This document shows, in pieces, positions 23,732 to 36,185 of a DNA stretch of 64,000 nt (positions within the stretch are counted from its first letter, which is position 1; each line of letters begins with the position of its first letter). The stretch is from Adiantum capillus-veneris (taxonomy: Eukaryota; Streptophyta; Polypodiopsida; Polypodiales; Pteridaceae), in assembly GCA_014529385.2 (NCBI GenBank), contig CM043966.1:111342468-111406467 (forward strand), written 5' to 3'. Under the pieces are notes generated by a model. That model saw nothing but the letters and a program-made list of their open reading frames with translations. It had not been told where the DNA came from and did no database searches. A program made the translations under genes and the position numbers.

Positions 23732-26089
23732 TGCTCGGGCTGCTTTGAAGTGTATCGTTAATGATCAAGCAAACATAAATATATATATGTAAGAAAGAGA
23801 GAGAAGGGGGAAGGGGGTGCTTGTTGCACTAATGCCTTCTTACAAATCTGTCATGACCAATCAAAGTGAGATTAGTATTTGTTCAACATAGCCTACGTAA
23901 ATTACACCACAAAACATCACAAGAAAAAAGCCACCCCAATCACTGTCTTAAGGCCAGGGGAGTCCTCTCCACCCTGTCGCCCTCTTACAACATGTGGGAT
24001 TTATGGCTAAATTGATAACAATACCCGGAGCAAGCTATTAAGAACTTAAATAAAACACCAAGACACTTACACATCATTATTGTCCATGACTTCACGTTGG
24101 AAGGGAGACAAGGTATCCATGCTTAGTCCAAATTCACCCTCCTTGATTCAACAAATGTTGGGCTTACACTAGTAGGAGAAATGATAGATTTCCTACTCTC
24201 AATTGAATGATCACTCTCTCTTACAATGGCATAGAGTTCCCTTGCTAATCACCCCTAATACAACACATACATATGCCTAATTCCAATGAGATTCCACTCA
24301 AGAGCTCCTTCTCAAGAGGTTGAGCTTGGCTTCTCAAGCTATAGCATAGTGCTCTTTCTTCTCCTTTTTTGTGCTAGCTACATCCTCATTTTATAGCAAT
24401 TTTGAAGGCTAGGGTTACTCCTCTAACCATGGTTGGGTTAGATTTTCAGCAATTTACCTAATTTCTTTTGCTTGGAATTATCAAGAAGTTGGTGGGGAAA
24501 GAGAGAGGAGAGAAATGGAGGTGATAGGACTTTTCATAGTGGGTTAGTGTTAGTAGAGTTAGTATTAATTTACAAATGGAATTGGATATTTACAATGTGA
24601 GTATCCATGTAGGATACAAATAAGGAAGAAAAACTCTTAAGAGGTAAGAAAAGGTGGATTTCTTACAAGGTTGATGCTCCAAGTGTCTTGAGTAGGGCCA
24701 ATTTTGACGCTTGTTGACGGTCCACTAGCTTTGACGGTACATTTTTTCTCCACTCTTGACCTTCCTTGAGAGACAAGGTAATTGAAGCTGAGAAATCAAC
24801 CACCATGATGCTGTCTTTTAAGAGAAGAGGCTGAATTTTGTGGTTTTTTTTATAGATATGGGTAATTTGGAGTAGGAAAAATGAGACTAGGTGGTCAATT
24901 TTGGAATGGAATTGTGTGTGGGAGATATGAGTTCACCATGGTTTCTCTTATTCTTTAAGGTTGAGGAGAAGGTCTGTAGGGTGCAGAGAGGAGTGGTGAG
25001 AGAGGTGGGGATGATGAGTGGAGAAGTGTCTGTGAAAGAGGAAAATGATAACGTGGAAGAGAGAGTGTGGCTGCATAGCATGGGAAAACTGGGGTCCACC
25101 ATAGCTCACAGCTCGTAGCTCAAAAAAATATGAAAAAGTTTGAGGAAAAAGTTCAGCCCACGAGCTACAACTTTTTTTTGTATCACCTTTTCAAATTCGG
25201 AGAGCAAGTGAACTTTAAAAATTCAGCAAAACCGACTGTTTTTTTCCACTGCACAAAGTCCTTGTGGGGTCCTTTGGATGATTCTTTTGAATACCTCCAA
25301 GAGTGAGCCCTCCATAGTGCATGTATGCATGCCACCTATCCTTGACCTTATTTGGTAGGTCTATAATTGAAGATATTATTGAGATCATGATATAAGTGAA
25401 CAGTACAACTAAGAAAATCAAATATTGAGGGGTCTAAAAAATATGTACATGTCAAATATAAATAATATAAGTGGAAAAAATATAAAGGGGTCAAAATAAA
25501 TCTCTCTCATTATGAGGCTACCATAAAAAGATAAATATTTTTGGTGTTCTAATTTTTTAGAAAAAAAACAAAATAGATGTAGGAAGGGAAAAATCATAAT
25601 AGTGAAAAAATATACACATAAATAAAACTAGTTTTTTTGGATTTTTGTTGGGGTGGAGTTACACCAAATATAAGAGAAGCTTACATGAAAATATTTCTAT
25701 ATGGAATAAAGAGTATGAAAAATGGTAAGAAAAATTGTGGTAATGGTGAGGCAATGTACAAAGCATAAATAACACACACCTAGTTAGAAATATTTAAATA
25801 AATACCAAAATAATTATGAAAAAATCTTTTATTTAGGCCCTATATACAAAGAAATATTTACATACGCATGGGCCATAATATACTTATATATATATATTTT
25901 TTGGCTCAACTAGCCCAATGACTAGCTAATTGAAGGTTTTTTATTTCAGTAAGGAGATATGGGAAAAGTCCCCTAACTCACACGCGCCTATATACAGTGA
26001 AAGGGTGAGGGTAACCACGGTGTTTGAGTGATTTGATAGGGTGAGATAAATCACTATGGCAATTACAGAGAGCCGAAAAACGGCTATCA
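23407..26089 (-). repeat. 3' LTR of element B
   Basis: On the minus strand it begins TGATAGCCGTTTTTCGG and ends GGACCGCCTCA. It contains a (GA)n tract (about 23,669-23,728). Open frames inside (for example 24,887-25,102) recur in all three LTR copies but show no domain and are treated as chance. Confidence 0.9.
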
Positions 26090-26105
26090 TTAGCCCTCCC
26101 CCAGG
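26090..26105 (-). other. Polypurine tract of element B
   Basis: On minus, CTGGGGGAGGGCTAA directly precedes the 3' LTR, as expected for plus-strand DNA priming. Confidence 0.7.
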
Positions 26106-26117
26106 ATGATGGTATAT

Positions 26118-27236
26118 TCATGTACCATCATAAAGAATCTTTTTCAAAGAGAGTGCTTCAGAGTCTTTGACAAGATCTTCATTGTTTGGCCCCTTGGAAT
26201 TTTGGTTTGTGTTACACTCATGCTTCATGGAACAATACTTACATGAGATAGTTGCCTTTTGCTCTGGTAGATCCTTTGGTAGAAGGCGACTCAAGTAAGG
26301 CTTCAAGCGATAGCCGTTTACTTTCCTGGAGTGCTCTTTCCCATTCAAGTCCATAAGTTGATAGTAGCTTGAATTGAAAGCCTTCTTGACTATGTATGGC
26401 CCCTGCCATCTTGTTTCAAATTTGGCATCAAAACGATTATCGAGTCGATTGTCATACCTTAGCACAAGTTCTCCTTCATTGATGCCTTTGTCCTTCAGTT
26501 TCTTGTCAAGTTTCTCCTTTGTCTGTGTGGCTTTCCTCTTATAGCACTCATATGCTTCTTCTCTTTTCCACTCAAGCTCAGCTAAGGTAAGAAGTGGATC
26601 CATCCATGCTTCTTGGTCATCTTGTGCTCATTTGCCATGAAGTCGCATTGTTGGAATGTTTAGCTCAATTGGTTGTAAAGCCTCTTGACCATAGACCAAG
26701 TGAAATGGTGTGAACTCCGTGGCTTCCCTATATGTGGTTCGATACGCCCACAAGGCACCATCCAAGAAGTCATCCCACAACTTTGTCTTGTTTTTCACCA
26801 TCTTTCTAATGATGCCTGCAATGACACCATTAGCTTTTTCTACCAAACCATTTGATTGGGGATAGTAGGGTGTACTGTGACGATGTAGAATGTGAAGTTC
26901 TTCACAGACTTCTGTGAGCAATCCCTTTCTAAACCCTGGACCATTATCAAAAACAATCTCCAAAGGTGTGTCAAATCTACAACAAATGTGAGTGTAGACG
27001 AATTTTCTCACTGTCCTCTCATTTACCTTTGCAACACTTTGTGCTTCCACCCACCTAGTCATATAGTCTACAGCCACTAGAATGTAGAGTTTACCATTTT
27101 TTGTCCTAGGCAGAGGACCCATAGCATCAATGCCCCACTTTTCAAAGGGTCCATTTGCAAGCACGATTTTCCTTGGACCATAAATCAATCTTCTATTCCC
27201 ATTTACCTGACAATTGTGACAACTTTTACACCAATG
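26118..27236 (-). pseudogene. Element B integrase (core and C-terminal domain)
   Basis: The core frame (27,188-26,628) has GIDAMGPLPRTKNG, VFDNGPGFRKGL and YPQSNGLVEKANG, giving the D,D,E catalytic positions. After a stop near 26,628 the C-terminal part (26,603-26,118) has RWQGPYIVKKAF (GPY-type motif). A TAA also separates the core from the zinc-binding part upstream. Integrase joins the cDNA ends to host DNA. Confidence 0.85.
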
Positions 27237-27959
27237 TTAAACATCCACATGCAGACTTGGCCAAACATACCTCGCAAGCAAAATCTTCTTCACAGCTAAT
27301 TCTTGGGAAAAATGACCACCACATGCCTCTTCATGCAAACCTTTTAGAATGGCTGGAATTTCCGCGATAGTTGGTACTCTTCTGCACACTTTATCCTTCC
27401 CTCTTTGATAGAGGGAGCCTTCTAGGAAGAGATACATGCTTGCCTTCTTCATGAGTCTCCTCTTTTGAGCTTTTGTGAAGTCTGGTGGAAACTCACCCTC
27501 CAAAATGTAGCCAATGATGGGAGCCAATGACTCCAATCCCTGGTATCTCGGTTGCTTGACAGCTGCTGCCACCATGATGACCTGCACTTCTCTCTCAACA
27601 CATGTAACTGCTTGTTGTGCAAGTAAATCGGCATCTTCATTTTGTTTCCTCGGAATATGATATAGTTGCACTTCTTCAAACTGATTAAACATCTTACGAA
27701 TGGCATGAACTTTTGTCCTTAAGCTTTCATTCTTGCATGCCCAAATGCCTAAAATCTGTTTAACAATGAGAAGTGCATCTCCCTTTACCATGAGACGTTT
27801 TATCCCTTGGCCAATGCACATCTTCAAACCATGAAGTAGTGTGTCGTATTCTACTTCATTGTTGCTAGTTGAACCTGGTAGATTGACCTTTTCTTTCATG
27901 ACCACCTTTCCACTTGGGTTGAGCAACACTAGCCCTCCCCCTGCTTTCCCTGTGGCTCG
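27237..27959 (-). pseudogene. Element B second (archaeal-type) RNase H and integrase zinc domain
   Basis: This part begins upstream in the previous piece with NAFTLFFDGAF, then, after a stop, RATGKAGGGLVLLN, GSTSNNEVEYDTLLHGLK, LMVKGDALLIVKQ and KQNEDADLLAQQA. These match the Asp, Glu, Asp, Asp pattern of an archaeal/plant-type RNase HI, in addition to the usual retroviral-type RNase H. Duplicate RNase H of this kind is established for the plant Tat lineage. It is followed by the integrase HHCC region (GLHEEACGGHFSQELAVKK). Confidence 0.75.
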
Positions 27960-29142
27960 TCAAAAAGCTCCATCAAAGAACAAGGTAAAAGCATTGGGAA
28001 TACTTTTTGGTGGTGGCAATGGTAGGGTCTTTACTTGAGGCACCTTAATTTCCTTCTCATGTACCCTATAAGTGAGAATCCCTGCCAATTGTGCACGCAC
28101 ACTATCTTCTACCTTGAAAGAGTATTGGAACTCTTGCAACTCCATAATCCACTTTGAGATCCTAGTACTAAGATTCATTTGAGATGACACCCAAGGGAAC
28201 AAATTTTCTGCAGTGAGAATTACAAAAGGTTTTGGTAGTAGGTAGGATCTAAACTTTCTCACCGCAAACATGAGAGAAAGCATCATGAGTTCTGCTTCTG
28301 TGTAGTCTCTCTCCAAAGCATTCATGACCCTACTAGCAAAGTAGATGGGTCGCATCCTTGTACTATGGGGATCTTGTTGTAGCAACACAGAACCAATTGT
28401 TTCCCTTCCAACACTAGAGCTAACAAAGAATATGTACTCCCAACAAGGAGGCATGAGTGTTGGTAGCTCTGAAAAAATGACTTTAATGTTACAAAAATAC
28501 TATTCAAGCTCATCAGACCATGCAAATTCTACTTGTTGTGTCAAATTTTGCAAAGGATGAAGCAACTCCGAGGCTAAGTGAATGAATCGTGACATATACT
28601 TCACCTTCTGAATGAAAGAGATGACCTCCTTAAGACTCTTCGGTGATGGGAGCTCAATAAGAGCCTTTTCCTTTGAAGGATCCACCTCAATGCCTTTATA
28701 GGAAACCTTGTGACCGAGCAAGATCACTTCATCCTCACCTATGTGGCACTTGTCGGGGTTGAGTTGACCTCCCATGTCGTAGAGCTTCTTTAAACCTTCT
28801 TCTACCCTTTGTAGATGCAATGATTTTGAGCTATAAATGCAGAAATCATCAATGAACACCCTAATTGACTTTCCAAAGAATGCTTGAAACACCATGTTTA
28901 TGAAACGTTGGAATGTTGCAGGAGCATTTGTCAGAACAAATGGCATGACTCTAAAAGCATAACAACCCCAAGGAGTGATAAAGGTTGTTTTCAATTGATC
29001 TTCCAATGCGATACCTATTTGAAAGTAGCCTGAGTAGCCATCACACACAGTGTACTTCTCATGACCAGCTACCTCATTTAGTATCTCATCCTGAAATGGG
29101 AGGGGAAAGTGATCTCTTTTTGTTGCCTCATTGAGTGGACGT
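27960..29142 (-). pseudogene. Element B reverse transcriptase and first RNase H
   Basis: The RT (29,048-28,500) has CDGYSGYFQIGIALEDQ, FVLTNAPATFQRFIN and the catalytic FIDDFCIYSSK. A TAA near 29,142 breaks the motif VD-RPLN, and a stop at 28,500 precedes the connection region. RNase H (28,454-27,960) shows GSVLLQQDPHSTRMRPIYFA and ALERDYTEAELMML. Confidence 0.85.
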
Positions 29143-30254
29143 TAATCCACACACACCCTCCACTTTCCGTTTTTCTTAGGAGTGACAACAACGGGAGAGA
29201 CCCACTCTGAATTCTCCACTGGATAAATGAAACCTGCTGCTAGAAGCTTTCTTACCTCCTTGACTAAAGCCTGCTCCTTGATGACTCCTAGCCTTCGTAG
29301 CTTTTGAGCCTTAGGTGTGGCCTCTGGCTTCAACTCAATTTTGTGTTGAATAGCATCTACTCCACGCACATCGGTGTAGTCTTTAGCAAAAAGCCTAGGA
29401 AATTTCCTTAGCACACATTTGAACTCCTCTCTTTCATCCTTTGTAAGTGTTGTAGATAGCATACCTTCTAGCATTCTTTCATCTTCCACTTTTTGGTTCT
29501 CTTGGGAACCTACCTCCTCCAAACCTTGACAAGAGGTCTCTTGGTTGGTTGGCTTAAACCTTACCCCCATGACTTCGATGGAAGAATCCTCTTTAGTAAT
29601 GTTGCCGCTACTTTCTTCTTCTGAAGTGTTATCGGTCCAACCTTCTTCCGTTTCACTTTGAGATGATTCTTCATGGAGCTCCTCTTGGTGTTGCTCCTTC
29701 ATGTGAAAGAAAACCTTCTTATGATTGTCGTTCCTGCAAATTAGCTTTCCACTCTCCCAATCCTGCAAAGCTCGCATTTTCATTAGCCATGGTCTCCCTA
29801 GGATAAATGGGTAACCATTTCCTTTGGTAGACATGACATAGAAATCCACTACCTTCTTAATGCCAAAGGTCTCCACAAAAACATTTTTACAAATGCCTAC
29901 GCACCTAGCCTTGCTATTGTTTGCCATCTTGACCTTAATTTCAGGTGTCTCATGGATGTGCATGCCTAGTTTTTGCATGAGACCCTCTATCATGATGCAA
30001 ATTTGTGCACCCCCATCCACTAGACCTTTCCTAACCAATCTTCCTTTTATGTAAAAATCTAGCACAGGTGTAATGTCCTCATTCATTTTAGCTTGTGCAA
30101 TTTTTACAACAGGCATACTCTCTTTTACCTTTCTCCTAGTGCTAACTGCCTTCGTTAAATCCCTCCTAACTTGTGGACATAATGCAAGAAACTGAGGCCA
30201 TGAGATATCAGGACCCTTACCTCTCATGTCTTCCAACAGGTTGTATGGAGCCAT
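29142..30254 (-). CDS. Element B protease and RT N-terminus
   Basis: The 370-codon frame holds a retropepsin domain with the active site GLVDGGAQICIMIEG and the second signature FILGRPWLMKMRALQDW. An acidic linker follows, and then the first RT fingers (NSEWVSPVVVTPKKNGKW), ending at a TAA. It is read as part of one original gag-pol frame. Confidence 0.82.
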   Translation of the reverse strand: MAPYNLLEDMRGKGPDISWPQFLALCPQVRRDLTKAVSTRRKVKESMPVVKIAQAKMNEDITPVLDFYIKGRLVRKGLVDGGAQICIMIEGLMQKLGMHIHETPEIKVKMANNSKARCVGICKNVFVETFGIKKVVDFYVMSTKGNGYPFILGRPWLMKMRALQDWESGKLICRNDNHKKVFFHMKEQHQEELHEESSQSETEEGWTDNTSEEESSGNITKEDSSIEVMGVRFKPTNQETSCQGLEEVGSQENQKVEDERMLEGMLSTTLTKDEREEFKCVLRKFPRLFAKDYTDVRGVDAIQHKIELKPEATPKAQKLRRLGVIKEQALVKEVRKLLAAGFIYPVENSEWVSPVVVTPKKNGKWRVCVD

Positions 30255-30275
30255 TCCATGTCCAAGAGGAAAGTC

Positions 30276-31390
30276 TTAGAGGTTGATACGACGTCGAGTC
30301 CTCTTGGCTTCCTTGGTCTCCTTTGCCTTCTTTTCTCGTCCATGTTCACTTTGTGATGTAACTCCTTCTTTCTCCTTACCTTTCCCTCGACCACGCTTAA
30401 TGCGATTTGCTTCCATGTCAACCTCTCTTGAATTTTTCACCTCTACCACATGCACGTTTGGGTCTCGCAAAGGTGGAACTCCTTCCACTCCTTGTGGAGG
30501 TGGTCTTGCTCCATTTGGCCTTTGTATAAGCCGTGGTTGCTGACTAGTTCCTTCACCTGCATTCATCACTGGGTAATTCAAGTTAGGTCTCCCTGGCCCC
30601 CCACGGGGCCAAGGACAATTATACATCCCATGTCCAGACTCACCGCAATTCCAACATTGCAAGACTCTCCTAGGTCGTGGGTCTCTCTCTTCAGACTTCT
30701 TTGCTTGTCCCTTTGGACCTACGGCTTGTGCAAGGTGAATTGACAAGCTGCTTAAAGATTCATTTAACTTCTCAATCACTTCCGCCGTTACCTCAGGAAG
30801 CTCCTTAGATGTTGATGCTTGTGACTTACCTTTGGGTCTAAGACCTTCTATTGGAACCTCCCCCCTTAAGCACTTCAGTTTCCTATATTTCTCATCAGCC
30901 CTAGTTTTAGTTGCATCAAAGGTAGTAGGTGCACCCACCTCAACTTTTACCTTAAGGTCAGGAAAGAGTCCGGCTATGAACCTCTCCTTCTTTAGAAATT
31001 CTGCACTATCGCCAGGGTTAGCAACATTTCGTATCCATAGAGCCCAAAGACGTAGGAACTCTTGCTTGTACAAGTAGTAGTCATCTAAGTCTTTTTGCTT
31101 ATGAGAAACAATGTCTTGCCATAATTTCTGAGTGTTTTGGGATCAAAGAAGTATTTCTTGAAACGATTCAAAACTTCCGTGTAATTCCCTTTAACTTCCT
31201 CAGGCAAAGAGTCAAACCAAGTGCTAGCATCTTTCCTAAGGACCACCTCAAACATTTCTACACGTTCTTGATCAGTTACTATCCTCTTGATACTGCAAGA
31301 CATCTTGAAATTCGCTAGAAATAAGTCTGCATCCTCTCCAGGCTCTCCAAAGAAAAGAGGATATCCAGACATTTGGCGTTGGCTCTCCAT
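30276..31390 (-). pseudogene. Element B gag
   Basis: Two pieces (31,390-31,085 and 31,073-30,276) are joined by a frameshift. The first has a gag core with FGEPGEDADLFLANFK and DASTWFDSLPEEVKGNY; the second ends with a classical CCHC knuckle, CWNCGESGHGMYNC, followed by a basic Lys/Arg-rich tail. The first Met (31,390) is followed by SQRQMSGYPLFFG and is a plausible start. Confidence 0.82.
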
Positions 31391-32002
31391 TGAATTGATT
31401 TCAAAGTGACGCGTTTTTTTTTTCTTTCTTTAAAAGATTTACACAATAATATTTTCTAAATTGCAATCTATTCTACAACAAAATAAAAATATTCACATCA
31501 AATGACCTATGATAATCAATAAGAGGTAGAATGACAGGGTTTGGTGATGCGAGAATTTTTCCTACTCTTTGGGCACCAAACATGAATACCATACGTTGTT
31601 GAAAATGGATTTTTCTACTAATTGCAATGTTTACTCTAATGTGTGGGGTGAAATGAAAGGGAAAAACCTGTATTCCTAGGCCATTATCCATGGTCTATGC
31701 ATGACCTAATTCTTAAAACAAAACAAAAATATAGACGTCCAAACTAAGGTCGTACCTAATGAGAGGCAAAATAAAAGGATTTACTGATGCATTTATCTCT
31801 ACCAACCTAAGAGGACCTAAAATTCTACAAATTACTCGCTGAAATTGCAACTTAGTACTAACAATTATGTGTACCTTTTGCCTTGCAATGGGAATGAAGG
31901 GATCATATAAATTCTCGCGATTCATGCAAGCTACTTGATTATGCTAAAGGTTGAGCCTTCACAAAACATACAAAAACCTGTCCTCCGTGGGGGCACGAAA
32001 AT
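31391..32002 (-). other. Leader of element B with a duplicated ~220-bp segment
   Basis: Between the 5' LTR (right) and gag, two frames on minus (31,925-31,713 and 31,691-31,473; about 70 codons each) resemble each other in protein sequence (NPFILPLIRYDLSLDVYIFV versus NPVILPLIDYHRSFDVNIFI), so the leader carries a diverged tandem duplication. The primer site would start at the LTR border (CGTGCCCCCACGGAGGAC on minus); I could not assign its tRNA. Confidence 0.5.
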
Positions 32003-32261
32003 TGAGGCGGTCCGGGGCGGGCAACAAGAAGAGCAACCTCTAGACACCCTTCAAGGTTCCGGTGCTGCTCAATGGGGCTGGGGGACAACACAACACAAAC
32101 CAAAACAACAAACCCACAGCCAAATCCCAACTACACAAGGGGCACCACCTAGTTTAAGAGCGAACTAGGACGCAAAAGAGGAGAATCGTTAGAGCAACCC
32201 ACAAACAAGCAAGGAATTTACACTAACCCTAACACCAATGGAACACTCTCACATACTAAAA

Positions 32262-32311
<50 letters not shown>

Positions 32312-34680
32312 TGCTCGGGCTGCTTTGAAGTGTATCGTTAATGATTAAGCAAACATATATATATATATGTAAGAAAGAGAGAGAAGGGGGAAGGGGGTGC
32401 TTGTTGCACTAATGCCTTCTTACAAATCTGTCATGACCAATCAAAGTGAGATTAGTATTTGTTCAACATAGCCTAAGTAAATTACACCACAACACATCAC
32501 AAGAAAAAAGCCACCCCAATCACTGTCTTAAGGCCAGGGGAGTCCTCTCCACCCTATCGCCCTCTTACAACATGTGGGATTTATGGCTAAATTGATAACA
32601 ATACCCGGAGACAAGCTATCAAGAACTTAAATAAAACACCAAGACACTTACACATCATTATTGTCTATGACTTCACGTTGGAAGGGAGACAAGGTATCCA
32701 TGCTTAGTCCAAATTCACCCTCCTTGATTCAGCAAATGTTGGGCTTACACTACTAGGATAATTGATAGATTTCCTACTCTCAATTGAATGATCACTCTCT
32801 CTTACAATGGCATAGAGTTCCCTTACTAATCACCCCTAATACAACACATACATATGCATAATGCCAATGAGATTCCACTCAAGAGCTCCTTCTCAAGAGG
32901 TTGAGCTTGGCTTCTCAAGCTATAGCATAGTGCTCTTTCTTCTCTTTTTTTGTGCTACCTACACCCTCCTTTTATAGCAATTTTGAAGGCTAGGGTTACG
33001 CCGCTAACCATGGTTGGGTTAGATTTTCAGCAATTTACCTAATTTCTTTTGCTTGGAATTATCAAGAAGTTGGTGGGGAAAGAGAGAGGAGATAAATGGA
33101 GGTGATAGGACTTTTCATAGTGGGTTAGTGTTAGTAGAGTTAGTATTAATTTACAAATGGAATTGGATATTTACAATGTGAGTATCCATGTAGGATACAA
33201 ATAAGGAAGAAAAACTCTTAAGAGGTAAGAAAAGGTGGATTTCTTACAAGGTTGATGCTCCAAGTGTCTTGAGTAGGGCCAATTTTGACGCTTGTTGACG
33301 GTCCACTAGCTTTGACGGTACATTTTTTCTCCACTCTTGACCTTCCTTGAGAGACAAGGTAATTGAAGCTGAGAAATCAACCACCATGATGCTGTCTTTT
33401 AAGAGAAGAGGCTGAATTTTGTGGTTTTTTTTATAGATATGGGTAATTTGGAGTAGGAAAAATGAGACTAGGTGGTCAATTTTGGAATGGAATTGTGTGT
33501 GGGAGATATGAGTTCACCATGGTTTCTCTTATTCTTTAAGGTTGAGGAGAAGGTCTGTAGGGTGCAGAGAGGAGTGGTGAGAGAGGTGGGGATGATGAGT
33601 GGAGAAGTGTCTGTGAAAGAGGAAAATGATAACGTGGAAGAGATAGTGTGGCTGCATAGCATGGGAAAACTGGGGTCCACCATAGCTCACAGCTCGTAGC
33701 TCAAAAAAATATGAAAAAGTTTGAGGAAAAAGTTCAGCCCACGAGCTACAACTTTGTTTTGTATCACCTTTTCAAATTCGGAGAGCAAGTGAACTTTAAA
33801 AATTCAGCAAAACCGACTGTTTTTTTCCACTGCACAAAGTCCTTGTGGGGTCCTTCTTTGGATGATTCTTTTAAATACCTCCAAGAGTGAGCCCTCCATA
33901 GTGCATGTATGCATGCCATCTACCCTTGACCTTATTTGGTAGGTCTATAATTGAAGATATTATTGAGATCATGATATAAGTGAACAGTACAACTAAGAAA
34001 ATCAAATATTGAGGGGTCTAAAAAATATGTACATGTCAAATATAAATAATATGAGTGGAAAAATATAAAGGGGTCAAAATAAATCTCTCTCATTATGAGG
34101 CTACCATAAAAAGATAAATATTTTTGGTGTTCTAATTTTTTAGAAAAAAAACAAAATAGATGTGGGAAGGGAAAAATCACAATAGTGAAAAAATATACAC
34201 ATAAATAAAACTAGTTTTTTTGGAATTTTGTTGGGGTGGAGTTACACCAAATATAAGAGAAGCTTACATGAAAATATTTCTATATGGAATAAAGAGTATG
34301 AAAAATGGTAAGAAAAATTGTGGTAATGGTGAGGCAATGTACAAAGCATAAATAACACACACCTAGGTAGAAATATTTAAATAAATACCAAAATAATTAT
34401 GAAAAAATCTTTTATTTAGGCCCTATATACAAAGAAATATTTAGATACGCATGGGCCATAATATACTTATATTTTTATATTTTTAATTTTTTTGGCTCAA
34501 CTAGCCCAATGACTAGCTAATTGAGGGTTTTTTATTTCAGTAAGGAGATATGGGAAAAGTCCTCTAACTCACACGCGCCTATATACAGTGAAAGGGTGAG
34601 GGTAACCACAGTGTTTGAGTGATTTGATAGGGTGAGATAACTCACTATGGCAATTACAGAGAGCCGAAAAACGGCTATCA
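32003..34680 (-). repeat. 5' LTR of element B
   Basis: It is nearly identical to 23,407-26,089, with scattered substitutions and small indels and a shorter (GA)n run (about 32,264-32,308). In plus orientation it begins TGAGGCGGTCCGGGGCGG and ends CGGCTATCA, then the CTAC duplication follows. Confidence 0.9.
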
Positions 34681-34684
34681 CTAC

Positions 34685-36179
34685 CAAGTTTGTGTTTTAT
34701 GTTGATCATCAAGCATTGCTATATTTGGTAAACAAGCCGTGTTCCACAGGTCGAATTACATGATGGTTGTTAATTCTTCTTGAGTTTGACTTCACCGTTG
34801 TTGTGAGGCCTGGGAGGAAACATGTCATTGCAGATCATTTATCTCGTATCCCTAATGGCGAAGCTCCTACGGGGGTTGATGATGAATTGCCTGATACTCC
34901 TTTGTTCATTGTTGAGACAATGCCTGAATGGAGTGAAAAGATTGTTAACTTCTTAGTTAATGGTTTTCCACCCAAAGAGCTGCGAAAAGATATAGCTCAA
35001 AAATTAATCAAGGAATGCGAACCCTATTGCTTACTGGCTGGAACTCTCTATAAGAGAGGAAAAGATGATGTTCTTAGACGCTGTGCCCGCGAGGATGAGT
35101 ATTTATATATTCTACAAGAGGCACACATGGGCGTAGCTGGTGGTCACTTTTCAAGAAAGTTGACTACCCGAAAGATCTTAGAGTCAGGCTATTGGTGGCC
35201 CACTCTGATTAAGGATGCATCACTTTTTGCAAAGGGATGTGATGAATGACAATGCTTCAACAAGCCACAAAGAAGGGACAGGATGCCTCTACATCCCATC
35301 AAGGTAACCCAACCATTTGAAAAGTGGGGCTTAGACTTTGTAGGACCGATTAGTCCGGCTACACGTAACACGCAATCATGATATATCATTGTGGCTACCG
35401 ACTATGTAACCAAATGGGTTGAAGCAAAAGCAACACGAAAGGCGGATGCAAAAACAACAGCGAAGTTCCTCTTTGAGAACATTATCACACGTTTTGAATG
35501 CCCCTTTGAACTTGTGAGTGACAATGGAACTCATTTTATAAATGAAGTAATAAAAGAACTCACATCAAACTTCATGATATCTCACCACAAGTCTACACCC
35601 TATTATCCCCAAGCAAATGGCCAAGCTGAGAGTACCAACAAAACTCTCATCTCCATTTTGACAAAGACAGTTGAGGCTCATCGCACTGATTGGGACCTAA
35701 AGCTTACATCAGCTTTATGGGCTTATCGTACTGCGTATAAAGTTGCTATTAATTGCACACCGTTTAAGATGATGTATGGCCAAGAAGCAGTTATGCCATG
35801 GGAGTTTGTCATTCCTAGTCTTCGAGTAGCTTCTCAAGAAGGTTGGGATGGTAACCCCTTAGTGGAGCAATTATATATCCTGGAAAGGCTAGATGAAGAG
35901 AGGCAATTAGCTGTGCAAAATTCTCTAGTGGAGAAGGATAGGAGAAAGAAGTGGTTTGATAGCCATTTAAAGGATAAAGACATCAAGGTTGGTGATAAAG
36001 TTCTTATGTACAGGGTACGTAATGAAAAGAAGAAATTGAAATACATTGGTAAGGGACCATATCGAGTGTGTGAAATTACCCCGCAAGGTACCATTCGTGT
36101 GGAGACTCTAGATGGAGTTGAAACCATTGGATTCCTTAATGGGAGTAAATTCAAAAGATATTATGATCCTCTAAGCTAG
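34685..36179 (+). pseudogene. Element A RNase H end and integrase
   Basis: The coding frame of element A resumes after element B. VDHQALLYLVNKPCSTGRI and KHVIADHLSRIPNG are the end of RNase H and the connection. The integrase zinc domain has AHMGVAGGHFSRK and ends GCDE-stop-QC, a Cys codon of the HHCC motif having become TGA. The core follows: EKWGLDFVGPI, VSDNGTHFINE and YPQANGQAESTNK supply D,D,E. KYIGKGPYRVCEI is a GPY motif. Stops occur at about 34,761, 35,249 and 35,381. Confidence 0.87.
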
Positions 36180-36185
36180 GAAGAG

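Larger units (their letters stand above)
23407..34680 (-). mobile_element. Ty3/gypsy retrotransposon B (Tat-like, dual RNase H)
   Basis: This complete element lies on the minus strand inside the pol of element A. It has two LTRs of about 2.68 kb, a polypurine tract, and a gag-protease-RT-RNase H-archaeal-type RNase H-integrase order. The LTR pair differs at few positions, fewer by eye than the pair of element A, consistent with nesting order. Stops and frameshifts in gag, RT, both RNase H domains and the integrase make it non-autonomous. A solo LTR of the same family is at 56,904-59,560. Confidence 0.9.

Noticed and set aside
24887-25118. Small frames on both strands within LTR B (also at 33,468-33,699 and 58,136-58,585)
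   Set aside because: They recur only because the LTR recurs; the solo LTR has a different frame structure and no domain is visible.
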